Origin: Aeromicrobium fastidiosum
Lineage (GTDB): Bacteria > Actinomycetota > Actinomycetes > Propionibacteriales > Nocardioidaceae
NCBI RefSeq assembly: GCF_017876595.1
Contig: NZ_JAGIOG010000001.1
Coordinates: 124,001-188,000, forward strand
Length of the DNA stretch: 64,000 bases
Reading direction: 5' to 3'
Below, piece by piece: positions 52,880 to 61,681 of the stretch. Numbering within the stretch: position 1 is the first letter of the stretch; the number at the start of each line of letters is the position of its first letter. The notes under the pieces were generated by a model. It searched no databases and was not told where the DNA came from. It saw only the letters and a program-made list of their open reading frames with translations. The position numbers and the translations under genes were made by a program.

Positions 52880-53433
52880 GAGCGTCCCCCGTCGAGACCG
52901 GCACCGTGCGTGTCGGGGGTCTTGCCGTGGGGCAGCGGGATGTCATGACCTGCCGTCGCGCGGACCGCGTTGACGATGCCCTGGTAGCCGGTGCAGCGGC
53001 AGATGTTGCCCTTGAGCGCACGACGCACGCTGTGGTCGGTGATCTCCTCACCGGACTCGAGCAGGTCGGTGGCCGTCATGAGCATCCCGGACGTGCAGTA
53101 GCCGCACTGCAGGGCGTGGTGCTCCCGGAAGCTCGACTGCAGGTCGTTGAGCGGGCCGTCGGGGTGGGCGAGCGCCGCAGCCGTCGTCACCGCCGTGCCG
53201 TCCGCCTGCACGGCCAGCACCATGCACGACTTGACCAGCAGTCCGTCCCACTGGATCGTGCAGGCACCGCAGTTGCCGGTGTCGCAGCCGATCTTGGGCC
53301 CACGCCGGTCCAGCTCGTCGCGGAGCCAGTGCACGAGGAGCGTGCGCGAGGACACCACGCCGCGCTCGGTCGTGCCGTCCACGTCCACCGTGATCGCATG
53401 GACGTCCGGAGCGTCGTGCTGCGTGTCGGTCAT
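52876..53433 (-). CDS. XDH-family 2Fe-2S subunit
   Basis: 185 residues. Plant-type ferredoxin domain with GCDTGNCGACTIQWDGLLVK, where the 2Fe-2S ligands sit, then a second cluster domain with CGYCTSGMLMTA and GNICRCTGYQGIV. It passes electrons from the Mo centre to FAD. Overlaps of 4 bp couple it to the large subunit and the FAD subunit genes. Confidence 0.93.
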   Translation of the reverse strand: MTDTQHDAPDVHAITVDVDGTTERGVVSSRTLLVHWLRDELDRRGPKIGCDTGNCGACTIQWDGLLVKSCMVLAVQADGTAVTTAAALAHPDGPLNDLQSSFREHHALQCGYCTSGMLMTATDLLESGEEITDHSVRRALKGNICRCTGYQGIVNAVRATAGHDIPLPHGKTPDTHGAGLDGGRS

Positions 53434-54317
53434 GATGCGCCTTCCTGCGTCGTGGTCCGTTGGCCGCAGACGTCGGACAACGCCCGTCGCAGCTGGACCC
53501 TCGTCACGGCGCGCCGGTAGGCGGCCGATCCGTGCGTGTCGCCGACCATCGCGATGGTCGTGCCGTCGAAGGCCTCGAGCGCGTCGAGCTCGGCACCGGC
53601 GCCGACGGGGCGGCCCAGCAGGGACCGCTCGACGGCGTCGAGGCCCAGGGGGCTGTCGGGCACCGCGCCGAGGGCGACCCGGGCTGCGGCGATCAGGCCG
53701 TCCTCGACGTCGATGCGGACGACGGCCCGCGCCACGGCCCACGAGTCCGCGCCGACCTGCTGGTGGCGGTAGGCCACCCGTGCCGTCGCCGGCGTCGACG
53801 GCACGACGACCTCGGTCAGCAGCGCCTGGCCGCTCGCCGCGGTGACGAAGGTGCCGAGGAAGAACTCCCGCGCCGACAGCGTCCTGGGCGAATCGCCGAG
53901 CTGATGGACCACGAAGCTCGCGTCGAGGCACGCCAGCAGCGGCGGGAGGTTGCTCGTCGGATCGTTCAGGCAGCAGTTGCCGCCGATCGTGCCGCGGTTC
54001 CTGACCTGTCGGTCGACGAGCCCGGCGGCGACGGTGGCGAGCGAGGGGACGTGCTGTGCGACGAGTGGGTGCGCGGCGAGCGTGGCGTAGGTGACGGCCG
54101 CGCCGATGCGCAGGCGTCCGTCCCGCAGCTCGATCCCCGTCAGCTCGGGCAGACGGTGGACGTCGACGAGGACGGACGGCGACACCAGGTCGAGCTTGAG
54201 GGCGTTGACGAGGGTCTGGCCGCCGCCGAGCACGACGGCACCCTCGTGGGACGCCAGCATCGTCAACGCATCGTCGACCGTCGTGGCCCGCAGGTAGCGG
54301 AACGGCGGCGGGATCAT
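53430..54317 (-). CDS. XDH-family FAD-binding (medium) subunit
   Basis: 295 residues. The FAD motif AVVLGGGQTLVNALKLDLVS and the block RNRGTIGGNCCLNDPTSNLP are those of CoxM/NDH-type FAD subunits. It completes the electron path to the acceptor. First gene of the operon; about 290 bp separate it from the AraC gene and should hold the operon promoter. Confidence 0.92.
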   Translation of the reverse strand: MIPPPFRYLRATTVDDALTMLASHEGAVVLGGGQTLVNALKLDLVSPSVLVDVHRLPELTGIELRDGRLRIGAAVTYATLAAHPLVAQHVPSLATVAAGLVDRQVRNRGTIGGNCCLNDPTSNLPPLLACLDASFVVHQLGDSPRTLSAREFFLGTFVTAASGQALLTEVVVPSTPATARVAYRHQQVGADSWAVARAVVRIDVEDGLIAAARVALGAVPDSPLGLDAVERSLLGRPVGAGAELDALEAFDGTTIAMVGDTHGSAAYRRAVTRVQLRRALSDVCGQRTTTQEGAS

Positions 54318-54603
54318 GGGCGCCGGCCCGGTGACGTGGTCACGCCCGAGGAGGGCCGACCGGCGGCCGCGCGCCCTCCCTCGACGTCGACGTCGGCGAC
54401 GACGGCTGTTCGTCCCTCGAGCGTGGTGGGCATGCGCTGCTCCTGGCGTCGGGCCCCGACCGATTCGGGACCCTACGGACGCTAGGGGCGATGGCGGCCG
54501 CGAGATATCCGCGAGGCGAGGGCACTATCCGATTCGCGCAGACGTCGCGGTCGAGGGGGCACCACGGGTACTCGCACGTCGACCCCGGCTCGGCGGGATC
54601 GGT

Positions 54604-55575
54604 TCACTGCACGCGGCGCAGCGTGTCGATGGGGGCCTCGCCGAAGGCTGCCCGGTAGTCGCCCGACAGCCGTCCGAGGTGGGTGACACCCCATCGGTGG
54701 GCTGCCTCGGTGACCGACCGGGCGGTGCCGTCGGTCAGCGACTCGCGGACCCGCACGAGGCGAGCCCGTCGGACGTACGCCATCGGGGTCGTGCCGAGAT
54801 GTGCCTGGAAACCGGCCTGCAGGGCGCGGATCGAGACGCCGACCGCCTCGGCGATGTCGGCGGTCCCCAGCGGTTCGGCGCAGTGCTCGTCGATGAGGCG
54901 CGCCGCGCGCCGGACGACCCGCTCGTGGACCGCTCCCGGCGGTGGTGAGTCCTCCGGGGGTGCTGCCAGCGACGCGATCAGTCCGTCGACGACCGCGATC
55001 TCCAGCGACTTGGCCACCCGCGGCGACGACATGAGCCCACGGTCGTTCCCGAGGTCGGTCACGACGATCTCGACGAGCCTGCGCCAGCTCTGACCGGCCT
55101 CACCGCTGACGTCGAGCAGGGACCCCGGTCCCCACGGCACGACGAGACCGCCGGCCGCGGCAAGGACCAGTCGATCCTGGAGCAGCTCGGGGTCGATCCG
55201 CACCAGCAACCGTGGGTTGCCGGCCGAGTAGCGCATGCGCACCGGCGCGCCCGGAGCGATGACGACGGCCCGCCGGGCCGTGACGGTCGTGGCGTGCTCC
55301 CCCGCCTGGATGGCGGTGACACCGGCCAAGGGGATCTGGATGAGGTGGAAGTCCATGCGGTCCGCCGTGACCTCGACCTCGGCACCGTAGTCGATGTAGT
55401 GCAGGCTCAGTCGGTCGAGCGTCGCGGCGTTGTGCAGGGCCCGGAACTTCTGCGGCTGATCGAGGACGTCCAGCCCGTGGGGCGCGAGCGAGGCAGCGAT
55501 CGACTCGCGCGCGTCGTGGACGTCGGTCGTCCTCAGGACGCCATGGCACCCGAGTGGCGTCGTCGCACGAACCAT
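54604..55575 (-). CDS. AraC-family transcriptional regulator
   Basis: 323 residues. The N-terminal ~200 residues are a cupin-like AraC-binding domain. The C-terminal double HTH is HCAEPLGTADIAEAVGVSIR ... GTTPMAYVRRARLVRVRESL. It is upstream of and co-oriented with the molybdenum-hydroxylase operon and probably activates it in response to the substrate. The ATG at 55575 gives the full family length. Confidence 0.85.
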   Translation of the reverse strand: MVRATTPLGCHGVLRTTDVHDARESIAASLAPHGLDVLDQPQKFRALHNAATLDRLSLHYIDYGAEVEVTADRMDFHLIQIPLAGVTAIQAGEHATTVTARRAVVIAPGAPVRMRYSAGNPRLLVRIDPELLQDRLVLAAAGGLVVPWGPGSLLDVSGEAGQSWRRLVEIVVTDLGNDRGLMSSPRVAKSLEIAVVDGLIASLAAPPEDSPPPGAVHERVVRRAARLIDEHCAEPLGTADIAEAVGVSIRALQAGFQAHLGTTPMAYVRRARLVRVRESLTDGTARSVTEAAHRWGVTHLGRLSGDYRAAFGEAPIDTLRRVQ

Positions 55576-55736
55576 GGCTCCACCCCGTCTCCGGACATCG
55601 ACGGGCTACGCGCGGCCGCCTCACATCACTATCGCACCGATTCGAGCCGATCGGACAGATCGCGTCGAAACGGGGACGACGATCAGCGCTGGGTGGATAG
55701 TCGCCGCCGTCAGCGGATAGCGGTGCCCGCGCGTGA

Positions 55737-56930
55737 TCACCGGAACGCGGCGATGCCCGTCATGGCCTGGCCGATCGAGAGGGCGTGCATCTCCGACGTG
55801 CCCTCGTAGGTCAGCACCGACTCGAGGTTGTTCATGTGCCGGATGACCGGGTACTCCAGACTGATGCCGTTGGCACCGAGGATCGTGCGAGCCGTGCGGC
55901 AGACGTCGAGGGCCTCGCGGACGTTGTTGAGCTTGCCGAGGCTCACCTCGACCGGCGTCAAGCCACGGGCGTCCTTGGCACGGCCCAGGTGCAGGGCGAG
56001 CAGGGTGCCCTTGACGACCTCGAGGGTCATGTCGGCGATCTTGCCCTGGGTCAGCTGGAAGCCCGCGATGGGCTTGCCGAACTGGGTGCGCTGGCCCGCG
56101 TAGTCGAGCGCGCACTGCAGCGAGGCCCGGGCGGCACCCATCGAGCCCCAGACGATGCCGTAGCGCGCCTCGTTGAGGCAGCTCAGCGGGCCCTTGAGCC
56201 CCACGACGTCGGGCAGCACGGCCTCGGCCGGCAGGCGCACGCCCTCGAGCACGAGCTCGCTCGTGACCGAGGCCCGCAGCGACATCTTGTGCTTGATGAG
56301 GGGGGCGCTGAAGCCCGGCGTGTCGGTCGGGACGACGAATCCGCGGATGCCCTCGTCGGTCTGCGCCCACACGACGGCGACGTCGGCGACCGAGCCGTTG
56401 GTGATCCACATCTTGCGGGCGTCGAGCACCCAGTCGTCGCCGTCGCGGCGGGCGCGGCTGCGCATCGAGGCCGGGTCGGACCCCGCATCGGGCTCGGTGA
56501 GGCCGAAGCACCCGATCGCGCGGCCGGCGGCCATGTCGGGCAGCCAATGGTTCTTCTGGTCCTCCGAGCCCCAGCGGTGGATCGCGAACATCGCCAGCGA
56601 GCCCTGCACCGAGACCAGCGAGCGCAGTCCGGAGTCGGTCGCCTCCAGCTCGAGGCACGCCAGTCCGTACTCCGTGGCGGTCATGCCGGGGCAGCCGTAG
56701 CCATCGAGGTGCATGCCCAGCACGCCGAGCGTTCCGAGCTCGACGGCCAGCTCGCGGATGTCGGGGATCGTGCCGTCCTCGAACCACGTGCCGACGAACG
56801 GCTCGACCCGCTCGTCGCAGAAGTGGCGCACCGCATCGCGCACGTCGCGCTCGTCCTGGGTCAGCACGAGGTCGATGCCGGCCGGGTCGGCGGACCTGAA
56901 GGGGGTGGCGGGGGCGTGGGAGGTGCTCAT
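55737..56930 (-). CDS. Acyl-CoA dehydrogenase, glutaryl-CoA dehydrogenase-like
   Basis: 397 residues. ACAD motifs include CFGLTEPDAGSDPASMRSRA and KMWITNG, and the C-terminal YEGTSEMHALSIGQAMTGIA matches the glutaryl-CoA dehydrogenase subgroup (family form YEGTHDIHALILGRAITGI). It would oxidise and decarboxylate glutaryl-CoA to crotonyl-CoA using FAD. Coupled to a class III CoA-transferase gene by a 4-bp overlap (56927-56930), which fits glutarate activation. Confidence 0.85.
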   Translation of the reverse strand: MSTSHAPATPFRSADPAGIDLVLTQDERDVRDAVRHFCDERVEPFVGTWFEDGTIPDIRELAVELGTLGVLGMHLDGYGCPGMTATEYGLACLELEATDSGLRSLVSVQGSLAMFAIHRWGSEDQKNHWLPDMAAGRAIGCFGLTEPDAGSDPASMRSRARRDGDDWVLDARKMWITNGSVADVAVVWAQTDEGIRGFVVPTDTPGFSAPLIKHKMSLRASVTSELVLEGVRLPAEAVLPDVVGLKGPLSCLNEARYGIVWGSMGAARASLQCALDYAGQRTQFGKPIAGFQLTQGKIADMTLEVVKGTLLALHLGRAKDARGLTPVEVSLGKLNNVREALDVCRTARTILGANGISLEYPVIRHMNNLESVLTYEGTSEMHALSIGQAMTGIAAFR

Positions 56931-58099
56931 GCGTGCTCCTGGTGAAGGGTCGTTAGCCAGCGACGGATCTCGCTGCTGTGCTGCCCGAGGGCGGGCGGGG
57001 CGGTGGGCGGGGTGCTCGTGAAGGCGGAGTAGCGGATGGGGTGGGCGACCTGAGGCGAGGTGCCGTCGATCTCGACCACGGGATCGAGCCCCAGCGACGT
57101 CGCCAGCTCGATGCCCTGGGCGATGTCGTTGACCCCACCCGCGGGCACCGAGGCGGCCGACAGGAGCGCCTGCCACTCGGCGGCCGGACGCTGTCCGAGG
57201 ACGTCCTCGAGCAGCCGCACCAGCTCGTCGCGGTGTGCGACGCGGTCGCCGTTGGTCGCGAAGCGCGGATCGCCGCGCAGGTCGTCGAGGCCGAGCACGT
57301 CGCACAGTCGGCCGAACTGGCCGTCGTTGCCGCACGCCACGACCAGGAGCCCGTCGGCGCACCGGAGCGACTCGTAGGGCGCGATCGACGGGTGCGCGTT
57401 GCCCAGACGGGTCGGCGCGACACCGCTCGCGAGGAAGGCGCTGGCCTGGTTGGCGAGAGAGCCGATCAGGCTCTGCAGCAGGTTGACCTCGACGTGCTGA
57501 CCGAGCCCCGTGACGTCGCGGTGCCTCAGGGCGGCGAGGATGCCGATCACGGCGTCCTTGCCGGTCAGGACGTCGACCAGCGCCACCCCGACCTTCTGGG
57601 GGTCACCGTCGGCTTGGCCGGTGATGCTCATGAGCCCGCCGACGGCCTGCACGACGAGGTCGTAGCCGGGGAGGTCGGCGCCGGCTCCTGCACCGAATCC
57701 CGTGACCGAGCAGTGGACCAGGCGCGGGTTCATCCGCAGCGTCGCCGCCGGCGCGAGGCCGAATCCGTCCAAGGAACGGGGGCGGAAGTTCTCGACGAGC
57801 ACATCGGCTCGGGCGACCAGCTCGTGCGCCACCGCGAGATCGGCGGGGTCGCGGAGGTCGAGGGCGATGCTGCGCTTGGTGCGGTTGACGGCGTCGAAGT
57901 ACGACGATCCGCCCTCGGTCCACGGCGGGCCCCACCGTCGGGTGTCGTCGCCGCCCTCGGGGTGCTCGACCTTGACGACGGTCGCGCCGAGGTCGGCCAG
58001 GGTCATCGCGGCGGACGGTCCGGCCAGCACACGGCTGAAGTCGGCCACGAGGACGCCGTCGAGCGGCGTCGGACCGTCCGGTCGGGCGTGCTGGGTCAT
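56927..58099 (-). CDS. CaiB/BaiF-family CoA-transferase (class III)
   Basis: 390 residues. The class III transferase pattern is VLVADFSRVLAGPSAAMTLA DLGATVVKVEHPEGGDDTR in the first 60 residues, RTKRSIALDLRDPA, VENFRPRSLDGFGL with the following helices, and the VTGFGAGAGADLPGYDLVVQ region with the catalytic Asp. In this setting it probably transfers CoA to glutarate. It is divergent from the GntR gene across an AT-rich palindrome. Confidence 0.85.
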   Translation of the reverse strand: MTQHARPDGPTPLDGVLVADFSRVLAGPSAAMTLADLGATVVKVEHPEGGDDTRRWGPPWTEGGSSYFDAVNRTKRSIALDLRDPADLAVAHELVARADVLVENFRPRSLDGFGLAPAATLRMNPRLVHCSVTGFGAGAGADLPGYDLVVQAVGGLMSITGQADGDPQKVGVALVDVLTGKDAVIGILAALRHRDVTGLGQHVEVNLLQSLIGSLANQASAFLASGVAPTRLGNAHPSIAPYESLRCADGLLVVACGNDGQFGRLCDVLGLDDLRGDPRFATNGDRVAHRDELVRLLEDVLGQRPAAEWQALLSAASVPAGGVNDIAQGIELATSLGLDPVVEIDGTSPQVAHPIRYSAFTSTPPTAPPALGQHSSEIRRWLTTLHQEHA

Positions 58100-58123
58100 G
58101 TGTCTCCTGTCGACGGCTCCACG

Positions 58124-58142
58124 ATCTTATAAAATCTAAGAT
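58124..58142. promoter_or_regulatory. AT-rich palindrome, candidate GntR operator
   Basis: ATCTTA (58124-58129) and TAAGAT (58137-58142), with TAAAATC between, in an otherwise very GC-rich region. It lies 24 bp upstream of the CoA-transferase start and 40 bp upstream of the GntR start, so it could be the binding site and overlap both promoters. Confidence 0.55.
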
Positions 58143-58182
58143 CCGTCAACAGCAGGCGGGCCCGCGATACGATGACGCCGTC

Positions 58183-58845
58183 ATGAGTCAATCTCCCACA
58201 CGGCCGACGCGGGTCACTGCCCAACAGCTCGCCCTGCGCCACCTCCGCCAGCTGATCTCGGACGGCGTCCTCAAGCCCGACGACCGCATCCGGCAGGAAC
58301 AGCTGGCCACGGAGCTGGGGTGCAGCGTCATCCCCGTGCGCGAGGCACTCAAGACCCTCGAGGCCGAGGGGCAGATCCGCTACATCCCGCACCGCGGCTA
58401 TCACGTCACCCGGCTGAGCCTCGCCGAGCTCAAGGAGACGTACCTCATCCGCCGGCTGCTCGAGGACGAGATCGTCCGGATCGCGGCACCCCGCCTCGCC
58501 GAGGACGACTTCGAGCACCTCGACCGGTTGATGGACGCGATGGAGTCGGCGAGCTCGACGGGCGACGTCGCCACGATGATCGAGTCCAACCGCGATCTGC
58601 ACTTCCACATCTTCGAGGTCGCCGGCCAGCCCCGGATGGTCGACTTCATCCGCATGCTCTGGCAGGCCACCGACTCCTACCGGGCGCTCTACTACGGCGA
58701 CGAGGTCGCCCGCGACCGCGTGGACCACGAGCACCGCAGCATCGTCGAGGCGCTGCGCACCGGCGACGTCGACCGCGCCGTGGCCGAGCTCGAGCGCCAC
58801 CGCAGCCACGCCGTCGCAGCCCTCGAGGAGCGCCTCGCGGAGTAG
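58183..58845 (+). CDS. GntR-family regulator (FadR/FCD subfamily)
   Basis: 220 residues. The winged HTH is at ~10-70 (LRQLISDGVLKPDDRIRQEQ ... SVIPVREALKTLEAEGQI), and the FCD effector domain at ~85-215 has the helix pattern TYLIRRLLEDEIVRIAAP and DLHFHIFEVAGQPRMVDFI, including His ligands. It is divergent from the CoA-transferase/acyl-CoA dehydrogenase operon and likely represses it, releasing on glutarate or a related acid (inferred). Confidence 0.87.
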   Translation: MSQSPTRPTRVTAQQLALRHLRQLISDGVLKPDDRIRQEQLATELGCSVIPVREALKTLEAEGQIRYIPHRGYHVTRLSLAELKETYLIRRLLEDEIVRIAAPRLAEDDFEHLDRLMDAMESASSTGDVATMIESNRDLHFHIFEVAGQPRMVDFIRMLWQATDSYRALYYGDEVARDRVDHEHRSIVEALRTGDVDRAVAELERHRSHAVAALEERLAE

Positions 58846-58849
58846 CCCG

Positions 58850-60082
58850 TCAGGCACCTGCTCGTTCGGCGGCGTACAGCTCATACGGATCGTGCAGCGT
58901 CCGTCCCAGCACGTCCTGCATCCATGCCGCGTCGCGCAGCGACCCGCGCCGGGACGTGTCGGAGCTGCCCTCGCCGGTCAGGTTGGACGCAAAGATGCCC
59001 GCCGCCGACTTGGGCAGGAAGTCCTCGTAGACGATCGGCACGAGCACCCCGGCGTCGGTGCGGGTGAAGTAGGCCAGGTCGTGGGCGTGCAGATCCGCGT
59101 CCGAGTCGGGCAGCCCGCCCAACCCCTCCGCGTCGTAGCGCTCGCGACCCGCAGGGGTCAGGGCCACACCGCGCTGCTCGACCTCCCCGAACCTCACCCG
59201 CAGGGAGTCCGTGACGATGGTGCCGTCGACCTCCCTGAAGGAGCGGGGCTCCGCGAGGGCACGGAAGGACGTCTGGCGCAGCAGCACGTCGGTGCGGCCG
59301 GGAGCGGTGCGAGGAGGACCCTGGATGCGGTCGATCATCTCGATGCCACGGCTCTGCATGCGGCGGTACAGCTCGTCGATGTCGAGCACTCGCGGGGTGA
59401 GGTGGTTGATGTGCGTCGACGCGACACCTCCGATGTCGGCCGCGACGCTCGACACCGCCTCGAGCCGCTCGTACCAGTCGCGGTCGACCGGCTCGGGCGA
59501 CAGCGCGAACGCCGCCGTGGCCAGCTCGATGAAGCGGTCGGCGTCCGCGATCGACAGCTCGTGCTCGCTCTCCATGCGATCGGCCAGCTCGAGCAGCTCG
59601 CGCGGGAACAACGTCCGTGCCGCCAGGAACTCCCGCAGCTCCGCCTCGAGCCGCTCGTCGAAGAACCGCCGGTCGTCGACGACCAGCAGCGACGTGAACA
59701 CGCGGAACGGGTTCTCCCTGAGCTCGGGACGGGCGACGGGGCGGAATGCCGTCGACACCACGGGGATCGCCGGCGTCGCCTCGCGCAGGTCGTAGAAGCC
59801 CACGGGGTACATGCCGCAGGCCCCGAAGATGCGCGCGACCTGAGCGAGCTCGTCAGGCGTCCCAAGGCGGATCGCGCCGTGCCGCTCGGCCGTCACCCGG
59901 CGGATCGAGCCGAGGCGCTCGGCGTCGTCGCGGGTCGCCAGGACGTCGGCGTTGACCTCGGCCGACACCTCGACCAGCGTCGTGTACGCCGGCACCTCGC
60001 GTCCGTAGAGCTCTGACAGCGCCCTCGCGAACCGCGACCGCAGCGTCGTCGGCGAGACGGCGAACCCTCTGTCCTCAGACAA
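58850..60082 (-). CDS. hglS: 2-oxoadipate dioxygenase/decarboxylase (HglS, DUF1338 family)
   Basis: 410 residues from a TTG at 60082. The N-terminus VSPTTLRSRFARALSELYGR aligns well with HglS of Pseudomonas. Metal ligands fit: His in ERHGAIRLGT, His in HINHLTPR and Glu in FGEVEQRGVALTPAG. HglS converts 2-oxoadipate to D-2-hydroxyglutarate with O2 and Fe(II) in lysine catabolism. It overlaps the preceding dehydrogenase stop by 8 bp. The TTG start is poor, but no other start preserves the conserved N-terminus. Confidence 0.85.
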   Translation of the reverse strand: MSEDRGFAVSPTTLRSRFARALSELYGREVPAYTTLVEVSAEVNADVLATRDDAERLGSIRRVTAERHGAIRLGTPDELAQVARIFGACGMYPVGFYDLREATPAIPVVSTAFRPVARPELRENPFRVFTSLLVVDDRRFFDERLEAELREFLAARTLFPRELLELADRMESEHELSIADADRFIELATAAFALSPEPVDRDWYERLEAVSSVAADIGGVASTHINHLTPRVLDIDELYRRMQSRGIEMIDRIQGPPRTAPGRTDVLLRQTSFRALAEPRSFREVDGTIVTDSLRVRFGEVEQRGVALTPAGRERYDAEGLGGLPDSDADLHAHDLAYFTRTDAGVLVPIVYEDFLPKSAAGIFASNLTGEGSSDTSRRGSLRDAAWMQDVLGRTLHDPYELYAAERAGA

Positions 60083-61580
60083 ACTCCACCCCCTGGGCAA
60101 GGGGCAGCTCGGTCGAGTAGTTGACGGTGTTGGTCGTGCGACGCATGTAGGCGCGCCACGCGTCCGAGCCCGACTCGCGTCCCCCGCCGGTCTCCTTCTC
60201 GCCACCGAACGCGCCACCGATCTCCGCACCCGACGGGCCGATGTTGACGTTGGCGATGCCGCAGTCGGACCCGACGACCGACATGAACGTCTCGGCCTCA
60301 CGCACGTCGAGCGTGAAGATCGACGACGACAGTCCCTGCGCGACCTCGTTGTGCAGCGCCAGCGCCTCGTCCAGCTCGCGGTACGTCAGCACGTACATCA
60401 ACGGCGCGAACGTCTCTGCCCTGACGATCTCGGTCTGGCGCGGCATGTCGACGATCGCGGGGTGGACGTAGAAGCCGCCGCCGTCGACCTCGGCCCGGGT
60501 GCCACCCGTGACGAGCTCGCCACCGTCGGCGCGAGCGGTCTCGATCGCGGCCCCGAAGGCGTCGAACGCGGCCTCGTCGACCAGGGGGCCCACGAGGGTC
60601 GACGACTCCAGGGGTGAGCCGATCGGCAGCGTCTCGTACGCGGCCTTGAGGCGCGCGACGAGGTCGTCCTTGATCGACTCGTGCACGATGATCCGGCGCA
60701 GCGACGTGCACCGCTGACCGGCGGTGCCGACCGCCGAGAAGACGATGCCGCGCACCGCGAGGTCGAGATCGGCCGACGGCGCGACGATCGCGGCGTTGTT
60801 GCCGCCGAGCTCGAGCAGCGAGCGGCCCAGCCGGGCTGCGACGCGCGGGGCGACCTCGCGTCCCATGCGGGTCGACCCCGTGGCCGAGACCAGCGGCACG
60901 CGCGGGTCGTCGACCATGATCTCGCCGACCGTCCGGTCGCCGATCAGCAGCGCCGACAGGCCGTCGGGCACGCCGGCACGGCGCCCGGCCTCCAGCGCGA
61001 GCGCCTGGCACGCGAGCGCCGTCAGCAGGGTCTTCTCCGACGGCTTCCACACCACCGCGTCGCCGGCGACGAAGGCCAGCGCCGCGTTCCACGACCAGAC
61101 CGCGACCGGGAAGTTGAAGGCCGAGATCACGCCGATGACGCCCAGCGGGTGCCACTGCTCCATCATCCGGTGGCCCGGACGCTCGGTCGCGATCGTCAGG
61201 CCGTGCAGCTGCCGCGACAGACCGATGGCCAGGTCGCAGATGTCGATCATCTCCTGCACCTCGCCGAGGCCCTCCGACACGATCTTGCCGGCCTCGATCG
61301 ACACCAGCGCACCGAGATCGTCCTTGTGCTCCCGCAGCAGCTCACCGAGCTCGCGGACGAACTGGCCGCGCACGGGCGCCGGCACGGTGCGCCACTGCTC
61401 GAACGCCGCGTGTGCCCGGCCGATCAGGTCGGACGCCTCGTCGGCGGTGTGCGACCTGAGCCGCCCCAGCTCGCTGCCGTCGATCGGGGATCGGCACACC
61501 AAGTCGCCGTCGGCGGCGAAGGGATCGCCCGCCCCCAGCCGTTCGAGGATCTGCTTCGCCTGCGCCTGGACGTCCGTCAT
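60075..61580 (-). CDS. amaB: Aldehyde dehydrogenase, L-2-aminoadipate-semialdehyde (ALDH7/AmaB-like)
   Basis: 501 residues. ALDH motifs are SLLELGGNNAAIVAPSADLD (catalytic-base Glu) and GTAGQRCTSLRRIIV (nucleophile Cys). The insertions are of the ALDH7 type, which oxidises 2-aminoadipate-6-semialdehyde to 2-aminoadipate. It is upstream of hglS in one operon and makes the substrate's precursor, so the pair forms part of a lysine degradation route. Divergent from a LysR gene. Confidence 0.87.
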   Translation of the reverse strand: MTDVQAQAKQILERLGAGDPFAADGDLVCRSPIDGSELGRLRSHTADEASDLIGRAHAAFEQWRTVPAPVRGQFVRELGELLREHKDDLGALVSIEAGKIVSEGLGEVQEMIDICDLAIGLSRQLHGLTIATERPGHRMMEQWHPLGVIGVISAFNFPVAVWSWNAALAFVAGDAVVWKPSEKTLLTALACQALALEAGRRAGVPDGLSALLIGDRTVGEIMVDDPRVPLVSATGSTRMGREVAPRVAARLGRSLLELGGNNAAIVAPSADLDLAVRGIVFSAVGTAGQRCTSLRRIIVHESIKDDLVARLKAAYETLPIGSPLESSTLVGPLVDEAAFDAFGAAIETARADGGELVTGGTRAEVDGGGFYVHPAIVDMPRQTEIVRAETFAPLMYVLTYRELDEALALHNEVAQGLSSSIFTLDVREAETFMSVVGSDCGIANVNIGPSGAEIGGAFGGEKETGGGRESGSDAWRAYMRRTTNTVNYSTELPLAQGVEFV

Positions 61581-61681
61581 GCCACACCTTTTCGAGTCGA
61601 GCGGTCATCTGCCACCGCCATCTTCGCGTGGTTGAATGAATGACGGAACCGAGTTAAGCAGCACTTAAGGAGAAGTTGGTC

